Positions 40,857 through 52,609 of a stretch of 64,000 nucleotides of DNA are shown in pieces. The position numbers and the translations under genes are program-made. The notes beneath the pieces are model-generated. The model was not told the DNA's origin. It ran no database searches and saw only the letters and a program-made list of their open reading frames with translations. This DNA is from Apoda limacodes (lineage: Eukaryota; Arthropoda; Insecta; Lepidoptera; Limacodidae): positions 2,356,001 to 2,420,000 of the forward strand of contig OX291551.1 of the NCBI GenBank assembly GCA_946406115.1, read 5' to 3'. Each line of letters starts with the position of its first letter. Position 1 is the first letter of the stretch.

Positions 40857-43284
40857 ATACGCTACTCATTTGTATCTGGTTTGCTAGATCTACGGGGAAG
40901 CCTGGGTCTTCAAATTAAGACTGCCCCTTTGGTAACATAACTGGGTATACGCCTACCTATACGTTTACAAAAATATCTCAACTCATTTTTAAAGTTATGT
41001 ATCGGTAAAGAAAAGTGCTGCACTCTTATAGGATGACTTTTTTGTTTGTCCTTCTGTCTGTCTGTCGTTCTATTAAGATTATTTATCTCAGGAACGCGTA
41101 GTTATTAAGTAAAAATTAATATTAAATACTAAGTTCAACGGTTCCTTGAAGCTGTATAAGAATCAAGCTTCGAAATCAACGTAATAAAAAATATGGCTAT
41201 TTATTTATTCCGCACAACACTAGCAAAAAAAAAACAAAAAAAATAGGTAAGAAGGAAGGTATAAGAGCGCAAATAGTGTAAAAATTAAAAAAAACAAACA
41301 TTTGTAGTTAAATCATACAAAAAATATATATATAAAATATGTAGGTATTGATGTTATATTAGCGCATATAGAATTTTCATTTCAACACTGGAAGTCCTTT
41401 GCAGTAACAATCTGAAAGCGTCGTTTTTGTAAACCTTTACTCAGCTTTGTTTGTATACTAGTATTTGTAAACCTTCTTACATTGTTTGTTATCAAAAAAT
41501 ACAAATCAACATTTGTGCACCGATCTGACATACGAGAAGGTAACTTGAAATCTCGTCAAAATAAAGCTAAATAATGATAACAATTGATAAGAGCGCGGTA
41601 TCTGTGACCGTGAGTCGCGCTCTTATCATAAAGTGTTTATTAAAAACACGATGACTGTCATAACATTGGTGATAAGTTTTGGTTGTGTCACTATCTACGT
41701 CGAGTCAGCTGCGTAGGTAGCTAGTGAGTTTGCGGAACACCTTTAATCATGTGCGTGTGCTGTAAAATAAATGTCCTTACTTCTTACTGCACGTGCATCA
41801 TAGACTGCTACGATCCCAGTATATTTCTCTTGCTTTATCCACTCGCATCAATGCCTTTATACACGTTCGTTGTTTTAGAGTACTTTTTCGATAAGGTAAT
41901 TTTTTTTTAGCGTGCAATTACAATTCGCTATAAAAGGTAAAATATCGCAAATACTTTATTCTCTAATAATTATGTTATAGTTAATTAAAATGACGAAAAT
42001 TGTTGGAGTTTCTTTTTACTCTCGACGACGGAAAGAACAGAGGCCGATTATGTTTGTATGTTTGTTTGTGCGTATGTTTGTCTGATACCATTTTTTGGAG
42101 AAACTCAAGGGCTAATTTAGATGTAGTTGTGCGTTACATAACTATTACCCCAGAGCAGGTTCTTAATCAGGTTTTACGGATACAGGCCAAGGAAGGGTGC
42201 TAGGGTAGTTATGTCTCTCATATAACAGAGGGCCAATTTTGTAGCATTTTATTATATTACAAAAGGAAAACCTTACTGCAGATTGTCTAGACTAGATATT
42301 TTTTGACTCTAACATATTAGTTGTTCGAGCTATAAAAATTTGGGCGAGGTGTGTCAGGTGTCGGGTGACGGGTGACGTGTCCAATGTAGCCGGCAGCTAG
42401 ATGATCTGTGGCAGACAGTGTGTCCAGGGTCAGCCCCGGACCGCCCGGCATGAGACTCATAACGTAATCTATTGTCGTGACACTCGGATCGCGAGCCGAA
42501 TTGACACTTGACCCACGGTCACCATGAATTTTATGGTCTGAGGATATTTTTCTTTAATTTTTTAAAGGATCATCTATATAGAAATTAATTATATAGGTAA
42601 CTATTACATCCCTTCAGCAGCAATAGAAAAACAGTGAATTCTGTACCTAGTAACAAATCAAATCAAAAAATCAAAACTGTACCGGTATCGATTAACTATG
42701 GCTTTAATACTTAACCGATGCCACAAAGATTAATATATTGTTAGCGGCCTTTACGAGTATATATCAGAATAATAATTAGCTAATTAAACCAGTCTGACTT
42801 TTCGATAAAGAATCTTGAAAAGATTTGAATAGATAAATTAAACGATTTGCACTTGTTTCTAACTTGTGGTTTGTGAATGCTATGTTACTTAACTAAAGGT
42901 AGTAAAACGTGCTGACTTGATTATAATTATGTTTTGATTGTTGTTTGTACCTATCTGGTACCTACATATAAGACATGGTTTTGTGATATTTTTACTGTTT
43001 TTATAATAGTTTGTTATTATTCAAATTGGCGTATTTCTTCTTTTCGCGTATTATATTGTATGAGTAACTACAGTAGGTGTTTATTTTTTATCCTTAGATA
43101 AATAGAAACTATGGTCATCATATCGATAACGTCATCAGATGCAGCAGCGAGAGCAAAGTAGACACGCAGTTACTTCTCAAATAAGCATATCGTAGAACAT
43201 AAGAGCGACTGTACACCAGATAATAAAGTGTTTAGAGTTAACTAAACTACGCAGGCAATTGAAGTAACGCATAGGTAGTAAGCC
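40857..43284. other. Long stretch with a hairpin and one GC-rich pocket
   Basis: Positions 41,585-41,628 form a perfect 13-bp inverted pair, TGATAAGAGCGCG and CGCGCTCTTATCA. Positions 42,340-42,545 are GC-rich and open on the minus strand (see findings). The rest is AT-rich without recognised genes. Confidence 0.45.
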
Positions 43285-43400
43285 CCCTAAGCAGCCTCAT
43301 TCGTCCCTACTGTTAGGAAATGGCCCACCACCACCGAACGCCATAGTCCGTCACGCAGGCCCAGTGCTGATTGTGGAATTTACACACAAGAAACTTACAA
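43285..43400 (+). repeat. SINE-like S2 fragment
   Basis: TCATTCGTCCCTACTGTTAG, GCCATAGTCCGTCACGCAGG and CCCAGTGCTGATTGTGGA match the first part of the S2 copy at 59.81 kb. Confidence 0.55.
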
Positions 43401-43674
43401 GAGAGTAAGGTCTTTTGTGTGCGGTTGCCCTAATTTAACTACTTCAGTGTTTCGATCTGGTAAATTTATTTTTACCGCATCGATGCAGAGAGGCGGCACT
43501 CGAAGCGATCATTTTGACAGTTCACGCGCGCGCAGCTACTGCCTGGTGCCTAGAGCTGTCACTCATGCACCGCAGGTTCCGTGCCCAACACGGCGGCATG
43601 TGCTCGTTTTGTATGGCAACATTTTGTATTACAAAAAAAAAACCAGCCAGACAGTTTATAACATGTCCGGTATG
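43401..43674. other. GC-rich open segment, unrecognised
   Basis: Positions 43,490-43,620 are open in several frames on both strands, which suggests composition more than coding. Probably element leader sequence. Confidence 0.3.
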
Positions 43675-44008
43675 TCGATTACGTAAAGTTGTTGCTAACA
43701 ATTCTCGTTTAAAATCCATTGAAATAAGACATACATTGCGCATTTGAAATTACGTATGAAATTCATCGATTGTCGCGAAACCGCAATGTATATCTTATTT
43801 CTATCGAGAATTGTTAGCAACAACTTTCGTAATCGAGGCCCTGCGACTCGATTCCGTTAAATGACAGCTAACCATTCTCGTTTGAAATCCATAGAAATAA
43901 GATGTACATTGCGCATTTGAAATTACGTATGAAATTCATCGATTGTCGCAAAACTGCAATGTATATCTTATTTCTTTCAAAAAGGTTAGCAATCTTTTTA
44001 GAATCGAC
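43675..44008. mobile_element. Tandem pair of long hairpins (MITE-like)
   Basis: Unit 1 (43,675-43,836) pairs GTTGTTGCTAACAATTCTCG with CGAGAATTGTTAGCAACAAC, plus TCGATTACG with CGTAATCGA at the very ends and AATAAGACATACATTGCG with its counterpart further in. Unit 2 (43,867-43,990) repeats the inner arms and the loop almost exactly (TTTGAAATTACGTATGAAAT) and ends with GAATCGA at 44,007. No open frame. Confidence 0.8.
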
Positions 44009-44388
44009 CCTCTGGTGTAGTCCGTAGTCTAACAATAGAGTCGCGGTAAATGATGATTAAAAAACAAATTTAAATTTTCCTCTACATTTTTTATCAACAA
44101 AATAAATTTTTTGTGTCTCACTAAAAAGTGGATCTGCTTTGAGCTGTAAGAATTCAAATGTCTACTTAAACCAGAAAAAATATTTTATGGGCTAATAATA
44201 GGGTCAAGGAGAAAAGAAGTGATTGCGTTTGCCAGAAGAGTTTACTGCTATAAGCAGTAGGTGAGTCATCAAACCCCGGCCCAGTTTTTCAACTGCGGTC
44301 TCCAGAAATAAAAAAAGATAAAGATACATAAAAATACAGGAGGAGGCTAAATACGCAGCGATAGCAGTAGAGTTTCAGAAAAAAAGTT
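44009..44388. other. Gap without recognised gene
   Basis: Nothing recognised. Confidence 0.45.
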
Positions 44389-45034
44389 GCACTCCGGGAG
44401 TGCCGGCAGAAGTGAAAACCTTTACACACGATTCGCGCTTAACACTCAAATATGTCACAAGACATGTCTTTGACATTGTCAAGAAATAATAATGTTTGTT
44501 TATTTACTTTTTTGACGTAGTATATTTGACATCGCAATCTGTCATAGAATTAAAATTCCATATCCAACCCCACTGTTCTACTCATAATCGCAAATACTAA
44601 AAATAAGAATTATGATAGGCGTGGCATTACGGTTTCCGTATTTTACAAAGACAAAGATGCACTTTGTTCAATTTCCATATTTTAAACACTTTATATACAC
44701 GAATTTTACGAATACACAGCAGTATGGCCACTACACAGACGGTCGAGCCATCAGCTGTCACCATCCATGGATGCGCGTAGCACGCTGTAACATAAACACA
44801 CACGACCATTCGCGCAAGCGCCCTGCGCCGCCTAAACGAAACAGCAGGCGCAGGCATACATTTTCACCGCGCCGTAGAAAGAGAGGGGGATACTCCCTCT
44901 CCTACACCGCGCCAGCTGTCTACTCTCCATCCGTCTTACGAATTTTCACGATCAGGACACGTGACCTGACGCGAGTTTATCATTTTTTACCCATACCAAA
45001 AAAAGTGCACAACGCCACTAAAGAAGTTTTCACT
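44389..45034 (-). mobile_element. Nonautonomous element of family E (long form)
   Basis: Reverse complement of 8,527-8,886, from GCACTCCGGGAGTGCCGGCA to TAAAGAAGTTTTCAC. A 290-bp segment at 44,640-44,929 is absent from the short copy and is flanked by TCCGT on both sides (44,635-44,639; 44,930-44,934); the short copy has TCCGT once. No conserved reading frame. Confidence 0.7.
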
Positions 45035-45927
45035 ACAAAAAACAAAAAAAAAACATATAATCTGTGTGGGAGATGGAATTTTTTAATATAAATAAGTAAA
45101 CTAATATTTATACTGTGTTTAAATGAATCAACGCCAAAATATTGGACAAACTGAGTACAAATTAGTGTCGGAAACGGTCGACCTACTACCGTTCCAAACG
45201 CTACTGCAGCTGCTACTGCCAACCGGGCATATATGCGACACCTGCTTTTACTACTACTCCACTGCGACGTCAGCACCAACTACTGCGCAACAACATCCAA
45301 AGAGGAGAGTGGTATTTTGATTGTAGTAGACGCAGCTCTGCTTTAGCTCAGAAGATCCTGTCGTCTGCGCAGCCGCAGACACTAAGACAATCCTCGCTGC
45401 TATGGAATGTTTTATGCCTAATCCGCGAGTAGCTGCCGGTGTCAAAAATGTTTAATAGGTCTCGCAGAGAAGCTAAAATTCTTAAGCAAACTGCGTATGA
45501 GGCTTGGACCACGGCTCGTAATAATAAGTATCCGAATATTTCTGAGTTTAAACGCATATTAAATGTTGCCTTCAGGCTCGGTAAACAAGCAACTGCCAGA
45601 GCTAAATCCAAGCTCCAATTCATCGGCAAAAAAGGTGTGTGACTTGCAAGCTATCCCTCTGGGAGACATGCTTTCTGGTTGCTTGCTAAAGCTGCCGAAG
45701 GGCCGAACTGTTGGCAGTCGTCGTTACCACCACAGCTTAAAACCGATGGTGACTTGGTCTATAGTGTTAAAGCGAAAGCCGGTCTACTGGGCAGTCTCTT
45801 TGCCTCAAACTCGAATATGAACCTACACCTACTATACCGTGGTGTGGTAAGACCATGCCGGAAATCTCCATAACACAACGGGAGGTCCGGCGGTTGTTGC
45901 TTTCTCTAGACGTTCTTAAGTCGAGTG

Positions 45928-46583
45928 CTGCCGTCATATTGAAGAACACAGTATCTCAAGATACTGTATTTTTACTTTTATTACATTACCGTAACCACGA
46001 AGATACAGAGATACAGCATATTTTAAGCGTTCTGGTTCCTGAGCTATGATAACTGAAAACACAGTGTTTCTTCTAAATTCAGACTAAACACAGCATGTAA
46101 GCATTGCATGGCTTAAAAACGGCAAGTAAGAGGTTACTGCGTTTAAGGCAAGATACAACGACTGCAAACCGAGATTAAGTGCTAGTTAGAACACAGTAAA
46201 TTGCAATTGCAAACCTAAATTTTTGACGTGACAACGTCTTATAAATTGGTTTGCCGGGTGACACTTCAAGAAACTGCGTTACGCTCCGCTCACGTTATGC
46301 GCTCACAATGAGAGCGAGTGAGAGGCACGCGCCCGCCTAAGAGCGAGAGAGACAGACATAAAATCATTGTCACGTAAAACTTTCACCCGTATACCGACTT
46401 TACAGGCAACCAGTTTTTTATAACTACTGTGTTATAAATTAGATTGAAGATGTCAAATCCTAACCTGTATCTCGGAAAAATGACACTACCTAAAAATACT
46501 ATATAATTACTTTTATATAGTCAGCCAATTATTATGTTATTCTTTAATTAAATCACAGTCGTTTAGTAATTTTGTTTTAGGCT
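45928..46583. other. Foreign segment replacing the RT core of LINE-A
   Basis: Contains repeat R in reverse (46,221-46,418). The word AACACAGTA occurs at 45,944 and about 46,192, and inverted at about 46,424. The small palindrome CAGTATCTCAAGATACTG is at 45,948. No gene seen. Confidence 0.6.
46221..46418 (-). mobile_element. Repeat R, second copy, minus strand
   Basis: Identical to the reverse complement of 28,921-29,118 except one C/T difference near 46,387. Confidence 0.88.
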
Positions 46584-47017
46584 AAAATCGAGCCCTTAAG
46601 TCTGAGGAGAGACTTTGCCTCACTGTGTGTGTTCTACCGCTTGTACAATGGGTTGTGTTCTGAGGAATTGTTCGAAATGATGCCCACGGCTACTTTCTAC
46701 CATCGCACCGCTCGCCATCGGCAGGGAATTCATTCTCACACTTTAGAACCTAAATGGTCGCGTACAGTGCGGTTTCAGAGAAACTTCCTCCCGCGAACGC
46801 TTAAGTTGTGGAATGAGCTCCCTGCCAAGGTTTTCTGCAAGGACTACAGTATGGAGTTCTTCAAGAAAGAAGTTATTAGATTTCTGAAGGGTCGGCAACG
46901 CGCAAGTGATACCCCTGGTGTTGCAAGCGTCCATAGGCTATGGTGACCGTTTACCATCAGGCGGGCCGTAAGCTTGTTTGCCACCTTAGTGGTATTAAAA
47001 AAAAAAAAAAAAAAAAA

Positions 47018-47486
47018 TTCTACAGCGCGTACACTGTGTTTACTGGGTTTTAATTTATGAAAAGCGGGGGCGAATTGGTGGAAGGCACTCATATAATTTC
47101 ATTTAATTTGGTAGTATCACACTGTGAATTCAATGTTTAATCATTTTAAGGAAAAGTACCCTAATGTAAAGTACTCGTTAGATTAAAAGTTATATTGAAA
47201 TTCAGTTTATAAAAGCCAAGTACGAGAAGAGTGGTCTGCCACGTCCTGTCATGAAAAATTCCTCACGAGGAATCAGTACGTAGCGAAAGAATGCCATTAT
47301 TAGTAAACTTAGACTATGAATGCCGCCAAGTTGTATTTAATTATGACGAAAATTGCCTGAAAACGATCTTGCTGTTGATCTGAGCGCTGAAGTCGAGTAT
47401 GGCTGTAATTAATTCTTGTTTATCCATATTAGGCACCTGGCCAAAAATTTAGTTGATCAAAAAGATTATGTGCAGTTTTGTAACTT
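47018..47486. other. Gap between two LINE-A tails
   Basis: Nothing recognised. Flanked by the plus-strand poly-A at 47,017 and the minus-strand poly-T at 47,487. Confidence 0.45.
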
Positions 47487-47850
47487 TTTTTTTTTATACC
47501 ACTAAGGTGGCAAACAAGCTTGCGGTCTGCCTGATGGTAAGCGGTCACCGCAGCCTATGGACGCTTACAGCACCTGGGGCACCACTCGCGCGTAGCCGAA
47601 CTTTTAAAAATGTGATAACTTCTTTCTTGAAGAATCCCAAACTGTAGTAGTCCTTCGAGAAAACCTTGGCAGGGAGCTCATTCCCTAGTGTTCAAGGGAG
47701 TAAGTTCTGAAACCGCACTGTACGTGACTATTTCGGTTCTAAAGTGTAAACATGATTTCCCTGCCGATGGCGAGTGGTGCGATGGAAGAAAGTAGCCGTG
47801 GGCATCATTTTGAACAATTCCTCAGCAAACATCCCATTGCACCTACAAGC
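47487..47850 (-). mobile_element. LINE-A 3' fragment, minus strand
   Basis: Poly-T, then TATACCACTAAGGTGGCAAA, CTGATGGTAAGCGGTCACCG and GGAGCTCATTCC, ending near GAACAATTCCTCAGCAAACA. 5'-truncated at about 47,850. Not coding. Confidence 0.85.
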
Positions 47851-48442
47851 TGGTACATATGACATCTTTTTTATTGTTTTAGATTCGAATTCAACCAAAA
47901 ATTTATTTATAGTTAGGAGCCATCAAAACTTAAAACGCAGGGCGACCGATAAATGTGTCCGGTTGTGTAGTTTAATTTGTAATTTTATATTTCTACTTTT
48001 TTCTTTTAATAAATACTCATTAAAAAAACAATTATGAGGTGTTTCCAAGTTTACAACGATTGTCTAAGTGCAATTTTATTAACTTTTTTTCATTAGGTGA
48101 CGGAAGAGTGTCAAAAATTCTCAGTTATTATTTCTTTATTAGTACTTATCACATATCTGATAAATATGTAATTTTTCTTCTTAGTACCTTTGTAATTAAA
48201 AAGTACAAAACAATATCAATAATCATCCTGCCTAGACAGGTGCTGACACTGATTTGTGTAGGTTTGAAAAAAAGTAATTAGTAATGATTTGTTTTATCGC
48301 TTGCGTGGTCATTATTCCTTAGATCGTAATATTTTCCACTAATTAGTAATACATAAACCTAAAGCATTTCTAACAGCTAAATATATGAAGTTTAGCCTAA
48401 ATCACAGGATTACAAAATATTGGATCCTTTCAACCATTACCT
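47851..48442. other. Gap without recognised gene
   Basis: AT-rich; nothing recognised. Confidence 0.45.
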
Positions 48443-48862
48443 GTTTGTGTCTCAAATCGAGACCACTCTGTCCAAGGTCTCTAACTGGGGACGGGAAAAC
48501 TTGGTCCGATTCAACCCTACAAAGACACAAGTCTGTGTGTTCACCGCTAAGAAAACCCCATTCACTGTGGACCCACAATTCCAGAACACTCCCCTCTCCA
48601 TCTCCAAGAGCATTGGGATCCTTGGTGTTGACATCTTTAGTGATGTTCAGTTCCGAGATCATTTACAAGACAAGGTGAAGCTGGCTTTCAAAAAACTAGG
48701 TGTACTCAACAGAGCGAGGCAGTACTTCACGTCGGGGCAAAGGCTGCTGCTTTACATGTTGCAAGTTCGGCCGGTACAGTCCGGTTTCGGAGAAACTTCC
48801 TCCCGCGAACGCTTCGGTTGTGGAATGAGCTCCCGGATCCCAAGGTTTTCTCTGCGTGTTGC
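48443..48862 (+). mobile_element. LINE-A internal fragment with a deletion
   Basis: Open frame 48,420-48,896 encodes VSNWGRENLVRFNPTKTQVC and SISKSIGILGVDIFSDVQFR, downstream of the catalytic YVDD box. After QVRPV the sequence jumps about 290 bp (from the position equal to 50,623 to that equal to 50,913) to GTACAGTCCGGTTTCGGAG. No 3' tail. Confidence 0.85.
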
Positions 48863-49107
48863 AGATGTTTTGTATGTTTTATCAAAACTTCAATAAAGTA
48901 AAAAAACCTTGTTTAGACGTTTGAAACTTTGTACACATTGACATATGTAGGTTATCGTTACTGATGGCGAAATTTCCAGAATATAGAACTTTCGTAAACT
49001 TGTGAAGTACCTACATAGGAAGATCGTGTATGACCACACTTTTATCAAGAGAAACTATGACAAATTATGTAGAAAAAATAAACTAACGATAAATATTTGT
49101 ATGTTTT

Positions 49108-49175
49108 TAATGTTACTGAGGTAGTAAACAATCTAACGGCCCGCCTGTTGGTAAGCGGTCACCTCAGCCTATGCA
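49108..49175 (-). mobile_element. LINE-A tail fragment, minus strand
   Basis: ACGGCCCGCCTGTTGGTAAG then CGGTCACCTCAGCCTATG matches the 3' UTR in reverse. Confidence 0.6.
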
Positions 49176-49289
49176 TATTTCTTAGTTAATATAGTGAAAT
49201 TGAGCAGGACCTATAACCAACACGAAAAAAAAGCAAACTAATAAAGAAAATAATTAAATATACTGTTGTCGCTGTGGAGTCATAGTCTC

Positions 49290-51165
49290 ATGATATAACT
49301 GTCGTGCTTTCTGGTCGCTTGCCAAAGCTGCCGAAGGGAACTTCTGTCAGTCGTCGTTACCACCACTGCGAAAGACCGATGGTGACTTGGCCCATAGTGC
49401 TAAAGAGAAAGCCGATCTACTGGGCAGTCTCTTTGCCTCGAACTCGAATATGAACGATGAAGGCGCTGTACCACCTACTATACCGTGGTGCGGTAAGACC
49501 ATGCCGGAAATCTCCATAACGCAGCGGGAGGTCAGGCGGGCGTTGCTCTCTCTAGACGTTCATAAGTCGAGTGGGCCAGACGGTATACCAGCAGTGGTGC
49601 TTAAGCAGTGTGCTCCTGAGTTATGTCCTGTACTCACGCGCCTCTTCGCTCTTTCCTACCACACTAGGCAATTTCCGTCTTCATGGAAGACTGCGAATGT
49701 GCACCCGGTGCCCAAAAAGGGCGATAGATCAGATCCATCGAATTACAGGCCTATCGCTATTACCTCTCTCCTCTCTAAGGTGATGGAGCGTGTGATCAAC
49801 ACACAGCTTCTAAGATACCTAGAAGTACACGATCTGGTCAGTGACCGTTAATATGGCTTTCGCTACGGTCGCTCGACTGGTGACCTTCTAGTGTATTTCA
49901 CACACCGATGGGCACTAGCCATTGAGAGTCAGGGGGAGGCATTGGCATGCAGCCTGGACATAGCGAAGGGGTTCGATCGGGTCTGGCACCGCGGTCTTCT
50001 ATCGAAGTTGCCATCTTACGGAGTGCCCGAGGGTTTGTGCAAATGGGTGGCTAGCTTTTTGTCCGGTAGACGCATACGAACCGTAGTTGACGGTAGTTGC
50101 TCTGATAGCATGGACATTAATGCTGGTGTCCCGCAAGGCTCTGTGCTGTCTCCTACGCTGTTTCTACTGCATATCAATGACATGTTGGACATCAACAATA
50201 TACATTGCTATGTAGATGACAGTACTGGAGACGCTTTTTACACGGGTCGTGCAAACATCCCTCGTTCCGTTGTGGAGGAAAACCGCGGAGAACTTGTGTG
50301 TCAAATCGAGACCACACTGTCCCAGGTCTCTGATTGGGGACGGGTAAACTTGGTCCGATTCAACCCTACAAAGACACAAGTGTGCGCGTTCACCGCTAAG
50401 AAAACTCCATTCACTGTAATCCCACAATTCCAGAACACTCCCCTCTCCATCTCCAAGAGCATTGGGATCCTTGGTGTCGACATCTCCAGCGATGTTCAGT
50501 TCCGAGATCATTTACAAGATAAGGTGAAGCTGGCGTCCAAAAAACTTGGTGTACTCAACAGAGCGAAGCAGTACTTCACGTCGGGGCAAAGGTTGTTACT
50601 TTACAAGTCGCAGGTTCGGCCCCATATGGAGTACTGCTGCCATCTCTGGGCAGGTGCACCCGGATACCAGCTTGGCCCTTTTGACTCGGTTCAACGACGG
50701 GCTGTGAGAATTGTCGACGATTCCAAACTCACTTGCGGTATCGAGCCCTTAAGTCTGAGGAGAGACTTTGCCTCACTGTGTGTGTTCTACCGCTTGTACA
50801 ATGGGTTGTGTTCAGAGGAATTGTTCGAAATGATGCCCACGGCTACTTTCTACCATCGCACCGCTCGCCATCGGCAGGGAATTCATTCTCACACTTTAGA
50901 ACCTAAATGGTCGCGTACAGTGCGGTTTCAGAGAAACTTCCTCCCGCGAACGCTTAAGTTGTGGAATGAGCTCCCTGCCAAGGTTTTCTGCAAGGATTTA
51001 GTCCTATGGAGTTCTTCAAGAAAGAAGTTATTGGATTTCTGAAGGGTCGGCAACGCGCAAGTGATACCCCTGGTGTTGCAAGCGTCCAGAGGCTACGGTG
51101 ACCACTTACCATCAGGCGGGCCGTAAGCTTGTTTGCCACCTTAGTGGTATAAAAAAAAAAAAAAA
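49290..51165 (+). mobile_element. LINE-A copy, best preserved (5'-truncated, poly-A)
   Basis: Starts inside the ORF at about 49,300 and ends in TTAGTGGTAT plus 15 A. It serves as the reference for the family. 5' truncation and a poly-A end are typical of target-primed reverse transcription. The clade is Jockey/CR1-like by RT motifs; the finer clade is not resolved. Confidence 0.92.
49306..51101 (+). pseudogene. LINE-A reverse transcriptase, one stop and one frameshift
   Basis: Copies element RNA into DNA at the target. From FWSLAKAAEG the frame is open to an in-frame TAA at 49,849, and then, in the same phase, to about 50,995. RT blocks seen: SSGPDGIPAVVLKQCAP, VHPVPKKGDRSDPSNYRPIA, CSLDIAKGFDRVWHRGLLSK with a catalytic Asp, AGVPQGSVLSPTLFLLHIND, and the YVDD box at 50,209-50,220. 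The thumb follows, with ILGVDISSDVQFRDHL, then MEYCCHLWAGAPGYQLGPFD. At about 50,996 two extra bases relative to the 46.6-kb copy shift the frame, so the last about 35 residues (KGRQRASDTPGVASV) lie in another phase. The endonuclease domain is missing through 5' truncation. Confidence 0.9.
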
Positions 51166-52609
51166 CTTCTTTTGTGTAAACAGATTTTTGTCCGTGTTAG
51201 CTAGACAATTAAAAACTCCCTTATTTACCAAATTACCTGTTACAATGGTCTAATTATTAATTCCAGTGACGCTAATGGGCACTACTGAAAATATTACATA
51301 TCATTATTGCAATACATATTTTGGCAATGTTGCACAATATTATGAAACATTGTGAAATTGATATAGGTATAAATTGTAACATAGGTAATACCTACACACT
51401 TGACAGTCGTGTAAGTACTCATACAGCTGATAATTTTGATAATAATAATTTTATCTTAACTATTTTAAAGGTCGCATAAATAAACAACGAGGTGATTAGG
51501 TGTCTCTTATGTCGTCATCGATTCGTGACGTAACAAATACCGTTAAATATGATTTTGATAATATCCTGCTAGATAAGCATTGAAATACATTTTAGTCGTG
51601 GAACACAAAGATTTCGTATAGAAAGTTACGGTTATATAGCAGTTTTCTAAATCGCATAAGAGACAAATTGGCTTGCGCTGAATGGCTTTTACGATTATAG
51701 GTTTTTTGTTAGGCAGTAGTTCTCCTGTACGTTGGTACTGTAACAGACTATGGTGGTTCACGGGCAGAAAAATATACTGTAACTACCTATATTGTCCAGA
51801 CTTTCAGATTCGATTCTATTGAAAAAAATAGGAAAAGTGACTTTCCGTGATGTCGTCAATCTCATGGTATAATAATATACTAAGTAACCTAACTGCCTTG
51901 TAGTAATCTTCATACATATGTTTCTTACTTGTCACTTTATTCCAAAAATAAATGACCAGCCTCCATTGTTTTGTACCATTTCTATCTAGACCACGCTTCA
52001 TGCATGGAACGTGAATCAGGCCGCACCCTTGAAGCATTGTATTCTGTGGTTGATTCATTACTCTGTAAAATAACCAAAAGATGAAAATGTTGTGTTTTTG
52101 TATATTTGAAATTAAGACGCGTATTTATTAATTATTGCGTACTTGCACTGGCTGGCCGCGCTCGGACCAAATAAAAAAAGTGTGAAAAAGTAAAAACCGC
52201 GTAAATTTATTCCTCCTTTGTAATTGTTTACTCAAGTTCGTATTTATAATACAATAGGTTATTCCCGCAACTTCGTCTGCGTAAACTTAAAAAAAAAACA
52301 GCGTTTGACTGTTTACTGTTTTACATACAATAACATCGCAATTTTCTTTATCTATTTTGCCGTCTAGAGATCAATTTTTAAAAAACGGTGAATCACGTGA
52401 ATCTTAATTTTTAAAGTTTAAGCCATTTCCATGCAAACTGCCAACCCATATTTTACCCTCTTAGGGGATTAATTTCTAAAAATCCCTTCTTAGTGCACAA
52501 TTATGTCATTTAAGGAACGTTTGTGCAAAATGTCATGCTTCTATAGACACAGCGGTTTCAGCTGTTCACTGATCGATTAGTCAGTCAGCCAGTCAATTTC
52601 TTCTTTTAT
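51166..52609. other. Stretch without recognised gene
   Basis: AT-rich. Near 52,262 TTATTCCCGCAACTTCGTCT looks like the start of a dispersed retroelement repeat related to that at 30,820. Confidence 0.45.

Larger units (their letters stand above)
45200..47017 (+). mobile_element. LINE-A copy, interrupted and internally deleted
   Basis: Left part (to 45,927) encodes pieces such as AAMECFMPNPRVAAGVK, EAKILKQTAYEAWTTARNN and the LAKAAEG...RKADLLGSLF region in shifting frames. At 45,928 homology with the 49.3-kb copy stops, and it resumes at 46,584 at ATCGAGCCCTTAAGTCTGAG. So the RT core (about 1.17 kb) is gone and 656 bp of foreign DNA sits in its place. The right part keeps an open C-terminus, TVRFQRNFLPRTLKLWNEL then KGRQRASDTPGVASVHRLW, the 3' UTR and an A-rich tail of about 21. 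Confidence 0.85.

Noticed and set aside
43417..43747. Three overlapping frames on both strands
   Set aside because: Simultaneous openness on both strands in a GC-rich pocket, with part overlapping the hairpin element; no domain recognised.
50016..50511. Minus-strand frames of 60-115 codons across the LINE-A copy
   Set aside because: They lie antisense to clear RT motifs and mirror them; the same antisense frames recur in other copies (48,402-48,662).
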